From assembly GCF_032583975.1 (NCBI RefSeq), contig NZ_JAWHTF010000007.1: DNA of 64,000 bases. One strand, written 5' to 3'. Positions 61,489 to 64,000 of the stretch are shown here, piece after piece. A program made the position numbers and the translations under genes. This DNA is from Gilvirhabdus luticola. GTDB taxonomy: Bacteria; Bacteroidota; Bacteroidia; Flavobacteriales; Flavobacteriaceae. Below the pieces are notes generated by a model. It was not told the origin of the DNA. It saw nothing but the letters and a program-made list of their open reading frames with translations, and did no database searches. Every line of letters begins with the position of its first letter. Positions within the stretch are counted from its first letter, which is position 1.

Positions 61489-62901
61489 ATGAGTACCAAT
61501 AGAAGACATTTTTTAAAAAAAGCATCTTTGGTTAGTGCTGGATTATCTTTAACACCAACCATTCTGACAGCATGCCAAGAGTCTACAAAACAAGAAATTA
61601 ATAGTAGACCTGTAGAGGCAAAATACATGGGCGGTTTTTCAGCCGAAAAACTTGAAACTGTTAGATGTGCATTCATTGGTGTTGGTGCCCGTGGTTCTAG
61701 TCACATCGAACAAATTTCTAATATCGCAGACACAGAAGTAGTGGCAATTTGCGACCTATACGAAGATTTAGCAAAAAGATCATATGATAAATGTAAATCT
61801 ATAGGGAAAGGTACTCGGCATAAAGACATTGCAATTTATACCAATGGAGATAACGACTGGAAAAAAATGCTTAAGGACATTAAACCAGATATTGTTATTA
61901 TAAGTACACCTTGGGAATTGCATGCATCTATGGCAATTGAAACAATGAAACATGGCTCACACGCCTTTGTCGAAGTTCCTCTTGCATTAACCCTGGATGA
62001 AATTTGGGAAATAATAAACACTTCTGAAACTACGCAAAAGCATTGTATGATGATGGAGAACGTAAATTATGGTAGAGAAGAATTACTCTATCTAAATATG
62101 TGCAGGCAAGGTGTAATTGGAGAGTTGCTTCATGCTGAAGCAGCTTATATTCATGAATTAAGATTCCAAATGAATGAGAATAATCGAGGTACAGGCTCTT
62201 GGAGGACATATCATTACTCAAATCGTAATGGTAATTTATATCCTACACATGGACTAGGTCCTGTATCCCAATACATGAATTTAGCTAGAACTGATGATAA
62301 TTTTAAATTTATTAACTCATTTTCGTCCCCAAGTATAGGTAGAAAATTGTATGCCAATAAAAACTTTCCTGATGATCATAAATGGAATCAAATAGAATTT
62401 ATGAGCGGAGACATAAATACATCTATTATTAAGACCGAATTAGGACGAACAATTATGGTTCAATGGGACGAAACTAGTCCAAGACCTTATTCTAGACATA
62501 ATTTAATACAAGGTACTTCTGGAACTTTGGCAGGATTTCCAACTCGGGTTGCTTTAGAAGGAGGTATTGAAGGTGCTTCAGAAAACCATCACTCTTGGGT
62601 AATGGGTGAACAATTGGCAAAAATATTTGAAAAGTATGAACATCCGCTATATAAAAGAATGGGCTTAATCTCTAAAAAAATGGGTGGACATGGAGGTATG
62701 GATTTCCTAATGCTCTATCGCATTATTGAATGCTTGAAGCAAGGCGAGCCTTTGGATCAAAATGTATATGAAGGTTGTTTTTGGAGTGCCGTATCACCTT
62801 TAAGTGAAATTTCTGTAGCTCAAAACGGTACTCCTCAAGAATTTCCTGATTTTACTCGCGGTGACTGGGAAACAACACTACCTTTAGATATTATAACTTA
62901 A
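61489..62901 (+). CDS. Gfo/Idh/MocA-family oxidoreductase (GH109-like), Tat-exported
   Basis: The ATG at 61489 gives 470 residues and a twin-arginine-like signal (NRRHFLKKASLVSAGLSLTPTILTAC); the upstream TTG would start within the terminator. A Rossmann motif VRCAFIGVGARGSSHIEQI binds NAD. YPTHGLGPVSQYMNLARTDDNFKFINSFSSPS is the characteristic segment of GH109 alpha-N-acetylgalactosaminidases, which use an NAD-linked mechanism. GH109 activity is likely but glycan specificity is not. The cysteine in the signal may make it a lipoprotein. Confidence 0.9.
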   Translation: MSTNRRHFLKKASLVSAGLSLTPTILTACQESTKQEINSRPVEAKYMGGFSAEKLETVRCAFIGVGARGSSHIEQISNIADTEVVAICDLYEDLAKRSYDKCKSIGKGTRHKDIAIYTNGDNDWKKMLKDIKPDIVIISTPWELHASMAIETMKHGSHAFVEVPLALTLDEIWEIINTSETTQKHCMMMENVNYGREELLYLNMCRQGVIGELLHAEAAYIHELRFQMNENNRGTGSWRTYHYSNRNGNLYPTHGLGPVSQYMNLARTDDNFKFINSFSSPSIGRKLYANKNFPDDHKWNQIEFMSGDINTSIIKTELGRTIMVQWDETSPRPYSRHNLIQGTSGTLAGFPTRVALEGGIEGASENHHSWVMGEQLAKIFEKYEHPLYKRMGLISKKMGGHGGMDFLMLYRIIECLKQGEPLDQNVYEGCFWSAVSPLSEISVAQNGTPQEFPDFTRGDWETTLPLDIIT

Positions 62902-62907
62902 CTCCTA

Positions 62908-63528
62908 TCAAAAAATTTCGATCGTTCCTTTACCTTCTCTAATAATTAAAGGTTCATCTTCAGATAAATCAATTACCGTTGATGGCTGATTATCACCATA
63001 GCCTCCATCTATAACTAAATCTACCTGCTTTTTCCATTTTTCATAGATGAGTTCTGGATCTGTTGTATATTCAACAATTTCATCTTCATCTCTAATGGAC
63101 GTTGAAATAATAGGATTGCCCAATTGCCTTACAATCTCTAAAGTAATTGCATTATCTGGTATTCTAATACCTACCGTTCTTTTCTTTTTAAAAATACTTG
63201 GCAAGCTTCTAGCTCCCGGTAAAATAAAGGTGTACGGTCCAGGTAATGCTCTCTTTAAAATTCTAAAAGTTCTGGAATCAATTTGTTTAACATAATCACT
63301 TAAGTTGCTTAAGTCTGAACATATAAACGAAAAATTAGCATTGTTTACTTTCACACCTTTTATCCTGGCCATCAACTCTACGCCTCTAGTATTATTGATA
63401 TCACAGGCTAATCCATATATCGTATCTGTTGGAAAAATAATGAGTCCTCCTTTACGAAGAACCTTTACCACTTTATCAATAGCTTTAGGATTCGGATTAT
63501 CTCTATAGATTTTAATAAATTCTGCCAT
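62908..63528 (-). CDS. Sua5/YciO/YrdC-family protein
   Basis: A 206-residue protein with the YrdC fold: KVVKVLRKGGLIIFPTDTIYGLACDINN, the conserved KxR-type loops (RIKGVKVNNANFSFIC), RALPGPYTFILPG and STSIRDEDEIVEYTTDPELI. It is likely a threonylcarbamoyl-AMP synthase-type enzyme for tRNA t6A or its YciO paralogue, which lacks essential function; I cannot decide between them. Convergent with the GH109-like gene, 6 bases apart. Confidence 0.88.
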   Translation of the reverse strand: MAEFIKIYRDNPNPKAIDKVVKVLRKGGLIIFPTDTIYGLACDINNTRGVELMARIKGVKVNNANFSFICSDLSNLSDYVKQIDSRTFRILKRALPGPYTFILPGARSLPSIFKKKRTVGIRIPDNAITLEIVRQLGNPIISTSIRDEDEIVEYTTDPELIYEKWKKQVDLVIDGGYGDNQPSTVIDLSEDEPLIIREGKGTIEIF

Positions 63529-63616
63529 AAAAAAGAAGGATCATTAAAATGGTGTTAAATAATTTCGAAAGTTAACATATTATGTAACATTTTTAGTGAT
63601 TTATAGTCATAATAAT

Positions 63617-64000
63617 ATGTACAAAACGTTTTCTTGCATACTATTCTTTCTTCTAACCAATATCATTGTTCATGCTGATGACGATTCAATTGTGTTTTCT
63701 GAAGCAGAAGTTTTAAGCGAGTTTACTACTCGAATTCCTTTTAAAATAATCGATCATTTAATTGTCGTTGAAGCAGAATTACTTAACAAAAAAGGAAACT
63801 TCATTATAGATACTGGTTCTGAATCATTGATTTTAAATAAAGTACATTTCGATTTTAATGAGTTATTAGGCAAAAAAAATAACACGACTTCTGGCATATT
63901 AAGTACTATTGATAATCCTTTAGAAAGGAAGCTTAAAGACTTTGTGATTCATAGTTTAAGTCTTTCCAATGTAAAATCTGATGTCATTGACCTTTCACAT
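63617..64000 (+). CDS. Retropepsin-like protein, partial at window edge
   Basis: An open frame from ATG at 63617 runs 128 codons to the end of the window. It starts with a signal peptide (MYKTFSCILFFLLTNIIVHA). IIDTGSESLILNK is a retropepsin-like aspartyl motif, followed by more of that fold's strand pattern. The C-terminus lies outside the window. Divergent from the Sua5/YrdC gene with an 88-base gap. Confidence 0.75.
   Translation, partial: MYKTFSCILFFLLTNIIVHADDDSIVFSEAEVLSEFTTRIPFKIIDHLIVVEAELLNKKGNFIIDTGSESLILNKVHFDFNELLGKKNNTTSGILSTIDNPLERKLKDFVIHSLSLSNVKSDVIDLSH

Noticed and set aside
1..64000. CRISPR arrays, prophage, rRNA and tRNA genes
   Set aside because: No short regularly spaced repeats, phage structural genes or conserved RNA-gene features were recognised by reading; a dedicated tRNA search was not possible.

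Overview
The window looks like chromosomal DNA of a marine-type member of the Flavobacteriaceae (phylum Bacteroidota). The base composition is AT-rich and the -7 elements are of the TAnnTTTG type. One protein carries a C-terminal type B type IX secretion sorting domain. Many lipoproteins and signal peptides are of Bacteroidota type, and several housekeeping genes (mnmE, uvrA, holA, a fused E1 dehydrogenase) resemble those of flavobacteria. No rRNA, tRNA, CRISPR array, prophage or insertion sequence was recognised.

The window has two very different halves. From 1 to about 31850 it is an integron-like array of about 25 cassettes, numbered C1-C25 here and separated by attC-like sites S0-S25. Each complete site begins with an inverted core ending in AAC (R''), continues through a stem whose arms are usually GTGTAT-like and ATACAC-like, and ends in a GTT(A/G) core (R'). 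The first 7-13 bases of most cassettes (GTT...) are the reverse complement of the bases just before the AAC at the end of the same cassette. This is expected if each unit once existed as a circle closed at one site. Orientation of the sites places the integrase end to the left, outside the window, and the distal decaying end at mnmE. No integrase is visible here, so within the window this is a cluster of attC sites lacking an integrase.

Cassette cargo: a HEFFH metallopeptidase lipoprotein, a nonsense-interrupted PIN-like gene, a RidA-like protein, a five-gene AraC/outer-membrane/DUF1254 cassette, a serine beta-lactamase-like hydrolase, an alpha/beta hydrolase, an amidohydrolase, a DUF1624-like acyltransferase, a LuxR/retropepsin/TraB-like trio, a cupin/TetR divergent pair, an arginase-family protein, a VOC protein, a creatininase-family protein, a small beta-helix protein, a nitrilase, an ABM-domain protein, a secreted cupin, a large beta-helix lipoprotein, an alanine-dehydrogenase-like enzyme and an MscS channel. 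Four cassettes are near-identical 355-bp ORF-less units with an unusually long, highly self-complementary attC-like site; they are the most distinctive element seen.

From 31895 to 64000 the DNA is ordinary core chromosome: mnmE, a thioredoxin-fold lipoprotein, a rhomboid protease, a LpxL-like acyltransferase, a class V aminotransferase, a GlmM-like mutase, an acyltransferase 3, AcpH-like, gamma-glutamyltransferase, uvrA, a LOG protein, a degenerate M1-like peptidase, E1 dehydrogenase, a gliding-associated T9SS protein, holA, a glycosyltransferase 2, an OmpA lipoprotein, a GH109-like oxidoreductase, a Sua5/YrdC protein and, cut by the window edge, a retropepsin-like protein. One isolated cassette-like unit (56507-57875) with small membrane genes and matching ends sits inside this core region, which suggests that cassettes can be deposited away from the array.
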